64,000 bases of DNA, from contig CAYUQO010000007.1 of NCBI GenBank assembly GCA_964446945.1, positions 123,200 to 187,199 on the forward strand. The letters are read 5' to 3'. This DNA is from CAIYRG01 sp964446945. GTDB lineage: Bacteria; Pseudomonadota; Alphaproteobacteria; Micropepsales; Micropepsaceae. The notes below the pieces were generated by a model. The model made no database searches. It was given only the letters and a program-made list of their open reading frames with translations, and was not told the origin of the DNA. The translations under genes and the position numbers were made by a program. Shown in pieces: positions 42,601 through 48,665 of this stretch. Position 1 is the first letter of the stretch, and the number at the start of each line of letters is the position of its first letter.

Positions 42601-44609
42601 CTGCCCTGGCTAATGGCATAGCTGCCAACCTGTTCGCCGGCCAGCGTCCCGTAGCTGGCGCGTGACAGGCTGCCGTTCAGTACCGAATCTGCCGTGTCGC
42701 CGCTCAGCAGCCCGGACACGGTATAGGTCAGCGCCGGATCGGCAGTTCCGTAGACTTTGGACCGCGAACTGGCCGTTACGGTCAGACTCGCGGGATTGAT
42801 CGTGCCGATATTGGCGGAAATCGTCGCGGCGGTGAGGAAATAGGTGTCGCCGCCGGGCTGGTTGAGGCCAAGGCCGCTCACCGTCACCGGCAAAGCGGTT
42901 CCGGCATCCTTTGTACTGAATGTTCCGGAAGTCGCGCTGCTGTCCGCCGTGCCGTTGACCGTAAGCACGACGCTGTTCTGATCCGCCGGCGCAACGCCGG
43001 TCAACGTGTAGTTCGACTGGGTCAGCGTGGCGACGTTCGTGCCATCGTAGGTCTTGGTCACCGATCCGGTCAGTGCCGCTGCCACCAGCGTCTGGGCAAT
43101 TCCATTAATTGTCAGCGCTTCGCTCGTATTGGCGAAACTGATATTGCCGGGAGCAAAATTCAGCCCACCGCCAGAACCGCCGTCATTGATCTTGAGCACC
43201 AAACCTGCCGTGCCACTGGCCGAAAGTGCCGCGTTGATGTTGATCGAATGATACGCATCGACAGTCAGCACATTGGCTGACCATGCGACCGGCGATGCCA
43301 CCGTGATGTCACCGGTCTGGCTGCCGCCGGTACCCGTAGTGACCGTCACATTGGTCGTTTGCAGTGCATTCTGCAGGTCACTGACACTGATGACCGAGTC
43401 GTTGCCCGACGGGGTGAATGTGCCGGACGAGAGCGCGTTGCTTGATGTTGCCGCCGATGAAATCGTGACGTTGTAAGGATCGAGCGTCCAGTTGCCGGTC
43501 TGGCCTTTGGGTGCCGTGGTATCGACCTTGATCCCGCTGGTGTTCAGCACCTCGCCCGATGTTTCGATATGGCCGCCATTGCCGCCCTGCGCTCCGCCGC
43601 GCGCAGTCAGAGTGCCGGATACGGTTGTAGATGGCGTCGTGGCCGATCCGACACTGATCGTGCCGCCATTGCCCTTTGGCGGCATATCACTTGCATTCAG
43701 CGCGCCCGAGACATTGATGCTCTGGCCCTGAATATCGATCGCGCCACCCGAACCATCGGCATTCTGCGCACTGACGGTTGCCGTGACCTGCGCGGCGCCA
43801 TTGGGCGCGGTCAGCCAGACGTGCCCGTTGATGTTCCTGGTACCGGTGGCGCGCACCTGGCCACCATTGTTTCCGGCCAGCGCATAGGCATTGCCGCCGG
43901 CCGCATCGATCAGCGCCTGCGCCGCCGCCACATTGCCGCTGGTCGTCGCATTCCCGCTGCCGGTCTTGACCTCAATCTGCAAACCGCTGCCGGAGGGCTG
44001 CAGCACAACATCGTCGCCCGCGACCACGCCCGCGACGCCGTTCGGCGCCGAAATGCTGCCGCTGTTGGTGGCGGATTTGCCAATCAGCACCGCATCGCCA
44101 CCGGCCGTGATGCTGCCCTGGTTGGTCACCATCCCGGGTGATGTACCGGTGAACTGCAGATTGCCGCCGCGCATGAAGGCGCTGTTCGACGTATCCCGCG
44201 TTGAACCCACAAAAGTGCCGCCGGTGATGACCTTGCCCGACGGCGTGACGACAATCCCGTTCTGGTTGATCAGATAGGTCGAGCCGGATGAAGTCAGCGA
44301 ACCGGCAATCGAAGACGGCGATGCTCCCGTCACCCGGTTCAGCGTCGCGCCGGAGCCGTTATTGATCCGTACGCTGTTGCCTTGGCCAATCGAGAAACCG
44401 TTCCAGTTTATGATGCCATTTTTTGTGGTCTGATTGACCGTCGATGTGTTGGCGGTACTGGAGATCTTGCCGCTGCCGGCGGCAAAATTTCCGCCGGTCG
44501 GAAGCACGCTCGCGGCGATTGCAGGAGGAGAGGCGCACGACAATAGCGAAACGCTCAGCGCATAGAGCGCTGAGCGGCGTCGCTGTCGCCGTTGCAAGAA
44601 TGCGTCCAT
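33624..44609 (-). CDS. Giant filamentous-haemagglutinin-type adhesin with MBG repeats and pentapeptide tail
   Basis: 3661 residues in one uninterrupted frame, with GGGGG 4 nt before the ATG. Order: signal peptide (about 1-33, ALYALSVSLLSCASPPAIAA); TPS/FhaB secretion domain (about 34-330, with 'NGFSIGQGNSVRINNGSG' and 'YLINQNGIVVTPSGKV'); Gly/Ser/Thr-rich beta-helix; a YDG-type module near 515 (TKTYDGTNV); about 31 MBG repeats (about 600-3340); a second YDG (GNKVYDGTTSSSLM) and an MBG-like unit; and a C-terminal pentapeptide-repeat domain (about 3515-3661). It should be secreted by two-partner secretion and serve as a long stalk in adhesion, aggregation or biofilm. No TpsB transporter gene adjoins it. 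The pentapeptide tail is unusual at this position. Confidence 0.9.
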   Translation of the reverse strand: MDAFLQRRQRRRSALYALSVSLLSCASPPAIAASVLPTGGNFAAGSGKISSTANTSTVNQTTKNGIINWNGFSIGQGNSVRINNGSGATLNRVTGASPSSIAGSLTSSGSTYLINQNGIVVTPSGKVITGGTFVGSTRDTSNSAFMRGGNLQFTGTSPGMVTNQGSITAGGDAVLIGKSATNSGSISAPNGVAGVVAGDDVVLQPSGSGLQIEVKTGSGNATTSGNVAAAQALIDAAGGNAYALAGNNGGQVRATGTRNINGHVWLTAPNGAAQVTATVSAQNADGSGGAIDIQGQSINVSGALNASDMPPKGNGGTISVGSATTPSTTVSGTLTARGGAQGGNGGHIETSGEVLNTSGIKVDTTAPKGQTGNWTLDPYNVTISSAATSSNALSSGTFTPSGNDSVISVSDLQNALQTTNVTVTTGTGGSQTGDITVASPVAWSANVLTVDAYHSININAALSASGTAGLVLKINDGGSGGGLNFAPGNISFANTSEALTINGIAQTLVAAALTGSVTKTYDGTNVATLTQSNYTLTGVAPADQNSVVLTVNGTADSSATSGTFSTKDAGTALPVTVSGLGLNQPGGDTYFLTAATISANIGTINPASLTVTASSRSKVYGTADPALTYTVSGLLSGDTADSVLNGSLSRASYGTLAGEQVGSYAISQGSLVTNGNYTIALAGSTLSITPATVLISPYMRNKVYGNNDPAFGYDVSQLVYGVVDGVVIQDTPSIISGSLSRAGYGTLAGEQVGSYAITQGSLVANSDYNVSIAASTLNINPATLSVTAHSATKVYGTGDPVFTYSLDGLRNSVADGVVINDTASVLTGRLARAAGENTGSYGITQGSLAASNYSIDFTGSALSITPANVTVTANPQSKVYGTSDPVLSFSTSGLVNATVDGVSINDTAASVFTGSLARAGGENTGSYAISQGNLAANNNYTLTAFTGNSLSITPAILTLTANALSKTYGGNDPTLTYSTSGLVNATVDGFAINDTADSVLNGVLSRAAYGTLAGEQVGRYAITQGSLTANGDYTIAFTGNSLSITPATVLISPYARRKVYGNSDPAFGYDVSQLVNGIVDGVAINDTAGSVLSGSLSRAGYGTLAGEQVGSYAITQGSLAATSNYTVGLAASTLNITPTTLTVTANGQNKIYGSNDPALTYTTSGFVNATVDGVALNDTAASALTGSLSRAGYGTLAGEQVGSYAITQGSLAANNYSIDFTGSLLSITPASLTVTANPQSKVYGTSDPVLSFSTSGLVNATVDGVSINDTAASVFTGSLARAGGENTGSYAISQGNLAANNNYTLTAFTGNSLSITPAILTLTANALSKTYGGNDPTLTYSTSGLVNATVDGFAINDTADSVLNGVLSRAAYGTLAGEQVGRYAITQGSLTANGDYTIAFTGNSLSITPATVLISPYARRKVYGNSDPAFGYDVSQLVNGIVDGVAINDTAGSVLSGSLSRAGYGTLAGEQVGSYAITQGSLAATSNYTVGLAASTLNITPTTLTVTANGQNKIYGSNDPALTYTTSGFVNATVDGIALNDTAASALTGSLARAAGENTGSYAITQGSLAANGDYTISFNGDALSISPASLTVTANRQSKTYGTSDPGLTYSTSGLVHATIDGIAINDTAASVLTGSLARDAGENAGSYAINQGSLAANNNYAIAFAGNSLNIAPAALTVTARPQSKAYGGNDPTLTYTTSGLVNATVDGFAINDTADSVLSGGLSRAGYGTLAGEQVGSYAINQGSLTANGNYTIAFTGNAQSITPATAVVSAHSRTKTYGNNDPALDYDASQLVYGIVDGVTIHDTAASVFTGSLARAAGENAGSYAITQGNLAANNYTIAFTGNSLNISPATLTVTADGRSKSYGSNDPALTYNASGLVNATIDGVAIHDTAATVLSGSLARAGGENAGSYAIGQGSLAANSNYTIAAFDGNSLSITPRTLTVSADARSKVYGSNDPALTYATSGLVNATVDGFAINDTVDSVLSGGLARAAGENVGSYAISQGSLAANGNYTIAFIGNTQSITPATVLISPYSRSKVYGNTDPALGYDVSQLVNGTVDGIAIHDTAASVLSGSLSRAGYGTSAGEQVGSYAITQGSLAATSNYTVALASSTLNINPATLSVTADGRNKTYGSHDPALTYTTSGLVNATVDGAAINDSAGSVLTGSLARATGENAGSYAITQGSLAANRNYTIDFTGNALNITPASLNVTVNGQSKLYGTSDPGLTYSVSGLQSGDSVATVLSGSLARNAGENAGSYAIGQGSLAANNNYAIAFTGNSLSISPKTLTVTADARSKVYGAHDPALTYTTSSFVNTTVDGVVINDTAGSVLSGGLSRAGYGTLAGEQAGSYAITQGSLTANDNYTIAFIGSTQSITPATALVTAYSRTKTYGNNDPALGYDASQLVDGVIDGVAINDTPASVFTGSLARAAGENAGSYAITQGSLAANGNYHFAFTGSSLNIVPAPLTVKADGRSKIYGTNDPSLTYTASGFVNAIADGTAINDTAASVLNGSLGRTAGENAGSYAIGQGSLATNGNYAIAFIGNSLNITPAALSVTADARSKTYGNNDPALTYSTSGLVNATVDGTAIHDTAASAFTGALGRAAGENSGSYAITQGNLASNNYAISFTGNSLSITPATLNVTANGRSKIYGTNDPALTYTTSGLVSGPVDGVAINDTAATVLTGSLARAAGENTGGYTITRGNLAANGNYNIAFTGNSLNIAPATLTVTADAKSKAYGSNDPALTYTASGLVNTTVDGTSITDTAASVLTGALSRDGYGTLAGEQAGGHAINQGTLASNSNYAIVFTGSNLAISPASLTVAAHSKTKTYGTSDPALTYDASGFVHSTADGVAINDTAASSLTGSLARSAGESAGNYAIGQGSLAASNYAIAFTGNSLSVTPATLTVAANSEGKTYGTTDPALTYSTSGLVNATVDGTVINDTAASVLSGRLTRGAGENAGSYAIGQGSLAANGNYTIAFTGNALSISPAALTVAASAESKTYGNNDPALAYTTSGLVNATVDGVAVNDTVGTVLTGSLARPAGENTGSYTIGQGSLAANGNYTINFTGNSLNITPANLTVAARLQSKNYGSSDPALTYDASGLVSATVDGVVINDTTASAITGSLARAGYGTFGGEQVGGYAINQGTLAANSNYVMTFTGSNLAVNPVTLTVAALPNSKTYGDNDPALTYATAGLVTGTADGIAINDTAASVLTGRLARAAGESAGSYTVTQGNLAANRNYTIAFTSSLLSIAPATLTVTANSGTKVYGTSDPGLTYRASGLVNATVDGVVVNDTATSVLTGRLARAAGENVGTYAINQGNLAANGNYTIAFTGNSLSVTPASLTITATRGNKVYDGTTSSSLMPTYTGLVAGDSLTGLTQTYDSKDVAGATTLSVASFVLSDPANYHVTTNTASGTITPATLIYVADAQSILYSQSIPTVGGTVSGFVAGENLSNATSGTTIFATNAAASSAPGQYAVNGSGLAAKHGNYVFEQAATNATALTINYAVTLAGGNLSATNWNLDDLGGVDFSGADLAGANLHKTNLTDANLSNTVLTGANLHGAVLTGATVSTVSSYTVPTLTLGTSLAGQNLSGMNLSGRNLAGYDLSGANLKGANLTGANFTGANLAGVNLSGATLFGANFTDANLAGANLSGAIFH
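34590..42810 (-). repeat. About 31 tandem MBG repeats inside the adhesin gene
   Basis: Units of about 85-91 codons, each with the pattern 'SKxYGxxDPALTY.xSGLV', then 'DGxxINDTAASVLTGSLARA' and 'NYxIAFTGNSLxITPA'. I counted 31 by eye. A variant form with 'KVYGNxDPAxGYDxSQLV' recurs every three or four units (near 42.5, 41.4, 40.35, 39.3, 38.5 and 37.4 kb), giving a higher-order period of about 1.05-1.09 kb over much of the array. Confidence 0.85.
40042..42000 (-). repeat. Near-identical tandem duplication (period 1089 bp) in the adhesin array
   Basis: The block 40042-40911 recurs at 41131-42000 with about five differences by eye, while flanking repeats are only about 80-85% alike. The period is 1089 bp, 363 codons or four MBG units, so the frame is kept. 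This indicates a recent duplication or gene conversion. Confidence 0.85.
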
Positions 44610-44702
44610 CGTCCCCCGATGCGCTGAAAAACGCGTGTTTCCAGTGGAAAATCACGCAATAATACATGCCAGTGCCCGGCTGACGACCGGGGGTCAAGAT
44701 TA

Positions 44703-44732
44703 AAATGCGATTAGAGTTTTTGTGTCGCATTT
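44703..44732. promoter_or_regulatory. Hairpin in the AT-rich spacer upstream of the adhesin gene
   Basis: AAATGCGA (44703-44710) and TCGCATTT (44725-44732) are perfect inverted repeats in the spacer 44610-44828, which is clearly AT-richer than the surroundings. On the minus strand it lies between the porin-like gene stop and the adhesin start. It may be a weak terminator for the former or an operator for the latter. Confidence 0.4.
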
Positions 44733-44828
44733 GAGGTTTAATTTTTGGTTAAAACTCGACCCCAGGTTGATAAGGAATTGGGCAGCGGGAACTCTTCAGC
44801 CCCAGCCATTCCCCGGGTTTTACCCCAT

Positions 44829-46064
44829 TTATGGTAAATACAATCGCGCGCTGAGCTGAAGCTGGTTTTCGACTTCGCGCGGATTGATTCCGGCGAGCGT
44901 CCGCTGGCTTCGCGTGCTGTCGACTCGAATGCCCTCAATGGTCAGGCGCAGCCACTGGGCCGGCAGATAATCGATGGCGGCTGTGACCGCACTGCCGGAC
45001 TCACGCACATCCGCAGTAACGAATGGCGTGTGGGCCTCCGTCGCGAAGCCGTCGACGCGCACCGCCGCTCGCCAATTCTCATCGATACTCCATCCCGCCA
45101 GCACATAGGCCGAAGAAAAATGGGTGTCGTTGGAAAAAAATGTGCTGGGGCGAATCAGCGTCTGGCCCAGCATGGCTTGCGCGAGCAACGTCACACTGCC
45201 GAGCTGGGTGCTGAGACCCGCGTTTTCAAATTGCGCTCTCCACGCGAAGCTGTTGCCGTCATTGGCCGATGCGTCGGCATTATTGTCGTAAAAAATGACA
45301 TTCAGTTTTCCAATGCCGGCTTCGTCCCAGTTCGCGGCGAGATACCAGCCCGGGCGATTGTCCAGCTGGACAAATTCTTCGGTGCGCAAGGGGACCCGCC
45401 GGCCCAGGATTTTAGCCTCCACATCGGGCAGGCGGGGATGATCGAAGACTCCGCTGAATGCGTCACTAAACGACCACCCGCGATCTGCGAGAAGTTCACC
45501 GGAGGGCTGGTTCCAGCCAAACAGGGCGGCACTGAGGGATAGCGTCCGGACATCACTGCGCCATTCCACGCTGGCCTCGGAGCCGATGATGCGGACTTCT
45601 TCGCCGATCCAGCTATTGATCGCCGATGGCGTGAGAGTCCACGGACTTGTCCAACCGATTTCGGTGTTTTCCAGCGACACCGGCGGAAAAAATGCCCCGG
45701 CCTTGATCGACCAGCGAAACGGGGAAATCGAAACCCGCCGGTAGCGCAAATAACCGTCGAGCAGATCCGCCGCCGTGTATTGCTTTGGCGCGATTCGCGC
45801 GGTTGCGACGCCGATCAGTTCCGGCGTGATCAGAGCGGATAGTTCGGCTGCCGCTTCCGCAAAGTTGAAATCCGGATTTCCATGTCCCGCACCAAAACGC
45901 AGTTTTCCAAGGCCGCCGTCCTGCCATGAAGCCTGGTTCGATGGTGCAACCACCCGCAGATCGGCATAACCATCGACGCTGAAATCGACCGCCGCCGCAG
46001 CATTCGGGGCGAATGTCGCACCGGCCGCGATTATCGCAGCATGCAATGCCGATCCGCGATCCAC
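44829..46064 (-). CDS. Outer-membrane porin-like beta-barrel protein
   Basis: 411 residues, GTG start behind GGGGAGGGGG. The N-terminus is signal-like (HAAIIAAGATFAPNAAAA-VDF). The mature protein has alternating amphipathic strands rich in aromatic and Gly residues and ends '...LQLSARLYLP', compatible with an outer-membrane barrel. 'VDGYADLRVVAP' and 'KAGAFFPPVSLENTEIGWTS' resemble uncharacterised porin-like proteins found beside 'methylamine utilization' cupredoxins. It is the third gene of a minus-strand cluster with a histidine kinase (29 bp upstream). No specific solute can be inferred. Confidence 0.7.
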   Translation of the reverse strand: MDRGSALHAAIIAAGATFAPNAAAAVDFSVDGYADLRVVAPSNQASWQDGGLGKLRFGAGHGNPDFNFAEAAAELSALITPELIGVATARIAPKQYTAADLLDGYLRYRRVSISPFRWSIKAGAFFPPVSLENTEIGWTSPWTLTPSAINSWIGEEVRIIGSEASVEWRSDVRTLSLSAALFGWNQPSGELLADRGWSFSDAFSGVFDHPRLPDVEAKILGRRVPLRTEEFVQLDNRPGWYLAANWDEAGIGKLNVIFYDNNADASANDGNSFAWRAQFENAGLSTQLGSVTLLAQAMLGQTLIRPSTFFSNDTHFSSAYVLAGWSIDENWRAAVRVDGFATEAHTPFVTADVRESGSAVTAAIDYLPAQWLRLTIEGIRVDSTRSQRTLAGINPREVENQLQLSARLYLP

Positions 46065-46093
46065 CGCCCCCTCCCCGCCACCTGCCGTGCTGA

Positions 46094-47905
46094 TTAAGCT
46101 GCGCCTGCGAATTCCGCCGCAGCCGCCACCGGCAGCATTACTGTCACAGTCGTCCCGATCCCTTCGTCGCTTTCGACGGAGAGCGTGCCGCCATGCAGTT
46201 CGATGACAGCTTTGGCAAATGGCAGCCCAAGGCCCACGCCCTGGTGCACGCCATCAAAGGCTTGCCGGCCGCGATGGAACGGGCGAAGGACCATTGACAG
46301 ATTGTCCGGCTTGATGCCGATGCCGCGATCGGCAATGACCAGCTTCACCTGCGAATCCTTGCGCGAGCCGCGGATCGTCACCGTCCCGCCCCGATGTGAG
46401 AACTTGATTGCATTGTCGAGCAGGTTGACGAAACTGCGTTGCAGCCTGGCAGCATCACCATCGAGGGCAGGCCAGTCGCCGAAGTCGCCGTGAATGTCCA
46501 TGGACACTCCGGCTTTCTCGGCCGCGTTCAACAGCGACTTCACACTGGCATAAACCAGCTGCCCCGGCGCGAATGTCCGATGCGTCAGTCCGAGCTTGCC
46601 GGATTCCGCTTGCGCGACATCCAGCATCTGTTCGAACTGGGCCGCGAGCTGAACGCCGCAATCAATGACGTAGCGCGCATATTCCGCGTATTTCGCCACC
46701 CCAAGCGGACCAAAAACCTGCGCGTGGATCATTTCGGAAAATCCGACGATCGCGTTGAGTGGCGTGCGCAACTCGTGGCTCATATTCGACAGGAATTGCG
46801 ACTTTGCCTCATTGGCTTTGACCGCATCACTGCGCGCGGCCTCCAGCGAGACGATCGCGTTTCGAAGAGCAGCTTCGCGTTCGGCCACTGCTTTCGTCAT
46901 ACCGTCAAGGGCCGAACCCAGTTCGGAAACTTCGTCATTGCCCGACACCATCGGGACAGGCGCATAGTCACCGCGTGCGATGCGCTTCGCTGCCCCGGCG
47001 AGCAGTTCCAGCGGACGGGAAAGACCACGCGCGATCAGAACAGACGCGGCGAGCGCCAATACCAGCGCGCCGGCAAGGACCAGGAGCATCGGCCGCAGAA
47101 CCGCGCGGTAGCTGTCGAGGGTTTGATCGAGAGGATAGTCGAACACTGCGAGTACGGGCACACTCGAGCTGGCCGTCGCCAGGCGCGCAACCATCGCCAC
47201 ATGGCCGGCATTGCCGTCATTCGAAAGCACGGGCGCCGAACCATTCAGCGCCGCGCGCCAGTCGACACTGCCCGGAACGTAACCCGATGTCCGCGCCACC
47301 ACGTTCCAGCCACCGGGCATTTGGGTGGCCAGCGCCATCGATTGCGAAATCGACGAAAGCGCCGCAAGCCGGTTCAGGAGATCGTCGTTCACCGGAACGC
47401 AGGCGACGATGAATGCAATCGGCACTGGCGCCCGCACCGGCACAGCAACGATCCAGTACACTCCGCCATCGAGCACGGCGAGCGCGGTGGCCTGATCTTC
47501 CGAGCCGGCAGTCTGGATCAGGGCACGAAACGGAAAGGCTGTTCCGGGAGAGTACCTGTCAGCAGTATCCGCACTGACTTTCCCATCAAGTCCGACCAGC
47601 ATCATGCGCGTGGCGCCGACACGGTCGCCATGGTTGCGCAGTGCCGAAAGCGCCGTTGCAGGATCGTGCTCGGCCACCGCTTTGCGCAACGCATAGTCCA
47701 GCGACAAAACTTCCACGTCGTCGCCAACTCGCTGTCCCAGGACGTCGAGCTGCTTCATCAGCACGTTTGTCGCGGTCGCGAGTTGAATTTTGGCGCGCTC
47801 AACCAGGTTGCTGCGGATCGTGCCGTAGGTAAAAACCGCGGTCAGCGCCTGCACGATCACGAGCATCGCGACGAGGAACAATGCGAGGCGTTTGCGAAAG
47901 CTCAT
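46094..47905 (-). CDS. Membrane sensor histidine kinase (HAMP, no receiver)
   Basis: 603 residues. TM1 is at about 7-28 and TM2 at about 272-292, enclosing a 240-residue periplasmic sensor that resembles a double-Cache fold. HAMP covers about 293-343, followed by a short coiled coil. HisKA has the phosphoacceptor His377 in SHELRTPLNAIVGFSEM. The HATPase has N box 'NLLDNAIKFSHRGG', G1 'DRGIGI' and G2 'GVGLGLPFAKAV'. No receiver domain is fused and no response regulator is next to it, so the partner is elsewhere. It lies 12 bp after a cupredoxin-like gene and 29 bp before a porin-like gene, suggesting one operon and possibly a signal linked to those proteins. Confidence 0.88.
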   Translation of the reverse strand: MSFRKRLALFLVAMLVIVQALTAVFTYGTIRSNLVERAKIQLATATNVLMKQLDVLGQRVGDDVEVLSLDYALRKAVAEHDPATALSALRNHGDRVGATRMMLVGLDGKVSADTADRYSPGTAFPFRALIQTAGSEDQATALAVLDGGVYWIVAVPVRAPVPIAFIVACVPVNDDLLNRLAALSSISQSMALATQMPGGWNVVARTSGYVPGSVDWRAALNGSAPVLSNDGNAGHVAMVARLATASSSVPVLAVFDYPLDQTLDSYRAVLRPMLLVLAGALVLALAASVLIARGLSRPLELLAGAAKRIARGDYAPVPMVSGNDEVSELGSALDGMTKAVAEREAALRNAIVSLEAARSDAVKANEAKSQFLSNMSHELRTPLNAIVGFSEMIHAQVFGPLGVAKYAEYARYVIDCGVQLAAQFEQMLDVAQAESGKLGLTHRTFAPGQLVYASVKSLLNAAEKAGVSMDIHGDFGDWPALDGDAARLQRSFVNLLDNAIKFSHRGGTVTIRGSRKDSQVKLVIADRGIGIKPDNLSMVLRPFHRGRQAFDGVHQGVGLGLPFAKAVIELHGGTLSVESDEGIGTTVTVMLPVAAAAEFAGAA

Positions 47906-47917
47906 CGGCTCTGCGCC

Positions 47918-48568
47918 TCAGTAATGCGCCATATGCATGTGCCCCATCGGCGGGGGCGACAGCAATTTCAGTTTCGCTGCATAAGATGCGGTTTCGCCGG
48001 AAATCACAAGGTGATCGGATGGCGGATTGCTGCCGGGCGGCAACTGCGGATGCCACACCTGCACGTCGTAATTGCCGGCAGGAACATCGGCTATTTCCAC
48101 CTTGCCATCGGCACCCGTCATCGCCGTCCACGGACTGTCGGTCACCACGACATATGCGATCATGTGATCGTGGATATTGCAGCCGAGCGTCGCAATTCCG
48201 GCTTTGTCGAACAGGAATGGCGGCGACTTATCGCCCTGGACCAGCGTGATCTCGAACTGCTTGATCGCGGAAAAAGAATAAACCTGATGCTTTGTTTTAT
48301 CGTTATTGGCAAAAATGATGTGACCGTTCCGCGGCAATAAGGTCACCAGGGGAATGAACGTCTCGTTGCGCTGATCGATGACCTTTTCCGGGTCCAACCG
48401 GGTCCCCGGGGCGGGCATGCTTCGGCCCTGCGGCATCAGCGTCACGACAGCATTTGGCGCAGATTTGCCATCCTGGTCGGTGATTTGGGCGGCAAAAGTC
48501 GTCGCCACCGCCGGTCCACAGACCAGAATCAGCACCGTCACGCAAATTGCGCCGAATCGCACGCCCAT
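47918..48568 (-). CDS. Cupredoxin-like 'methylamine utilization' protein
   Basis: 216 residues with a signal peptide (about 1-27). A beta-sandwich follows, with candidate copper ligands His94 (TKHQVYSF), Cys130, His133 and Met136 (CNIHDHM), the His...Cys-x2-His-x2-Met order of type-1 copper sites. The C-terminal half, 'GADGKVEIADVPAGNYDVQV', is a carboxypeptidase-regulatory-like beta domain, and the tail is Met/His-rich (MGHMHMAHY). The family is named after methylamine utilization, but no amine dehydrogenase is nearby, so the function is open: electron transfer or copper binding in the periplasm. It is first in the cluster with the kinase and porin-like genes. Confidence 0.78.
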   Translation of the reverse strand: MGVRFGAICVTVLILVCGPAVATTFAAQITDQDGKSAPNAVVTLMPQGRSMPAPGTRLDPEKVIDQRNETFIPLVTLLPRNGHIIFANNDKTKHQVYSFSAIKQFEITLVQGDKSPPFLFDKAGIATLGCNIHDHMIAYVVVTDSPWTAMTGADGKVEIADVPAGNYDVQVWHPQLPPGSNPPSDHLVISGETASYAAKLKLLSPPPMGHMHMAHY

Positions 48569-48665
48569 GGCGGGGCAGGTTAACGAAATTTGGTTACCGG
48601 AAACTTGCTAATGAGATCAAAATTTTAATCCGGGCACCGCTGCCACGGCCTGGCCGGAACGCCGA

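Noticed and set aside
35349..42665. Long plus-strand open frames opposite the adhesin gene (for example 35349-36155, 40893-41597)
   Set aside because: They recur with each MBG unit because they are the reverse frame of a repetitive gene. They lack Shine-Dalgarno sequences and family features.
34590..42810. CRISPR-like regular repeats
   Set aside because: The period is about 270 bp, repeats are not identical, and the array is one open coding frame with MBG signatures.
44655..44685. Sigma-54-like GG...GC element before the adhesin gene
   Set aside because: TGGCATG and TTGC occur, but the spacing is one base too long; sigma-54 promoters are strict on this.
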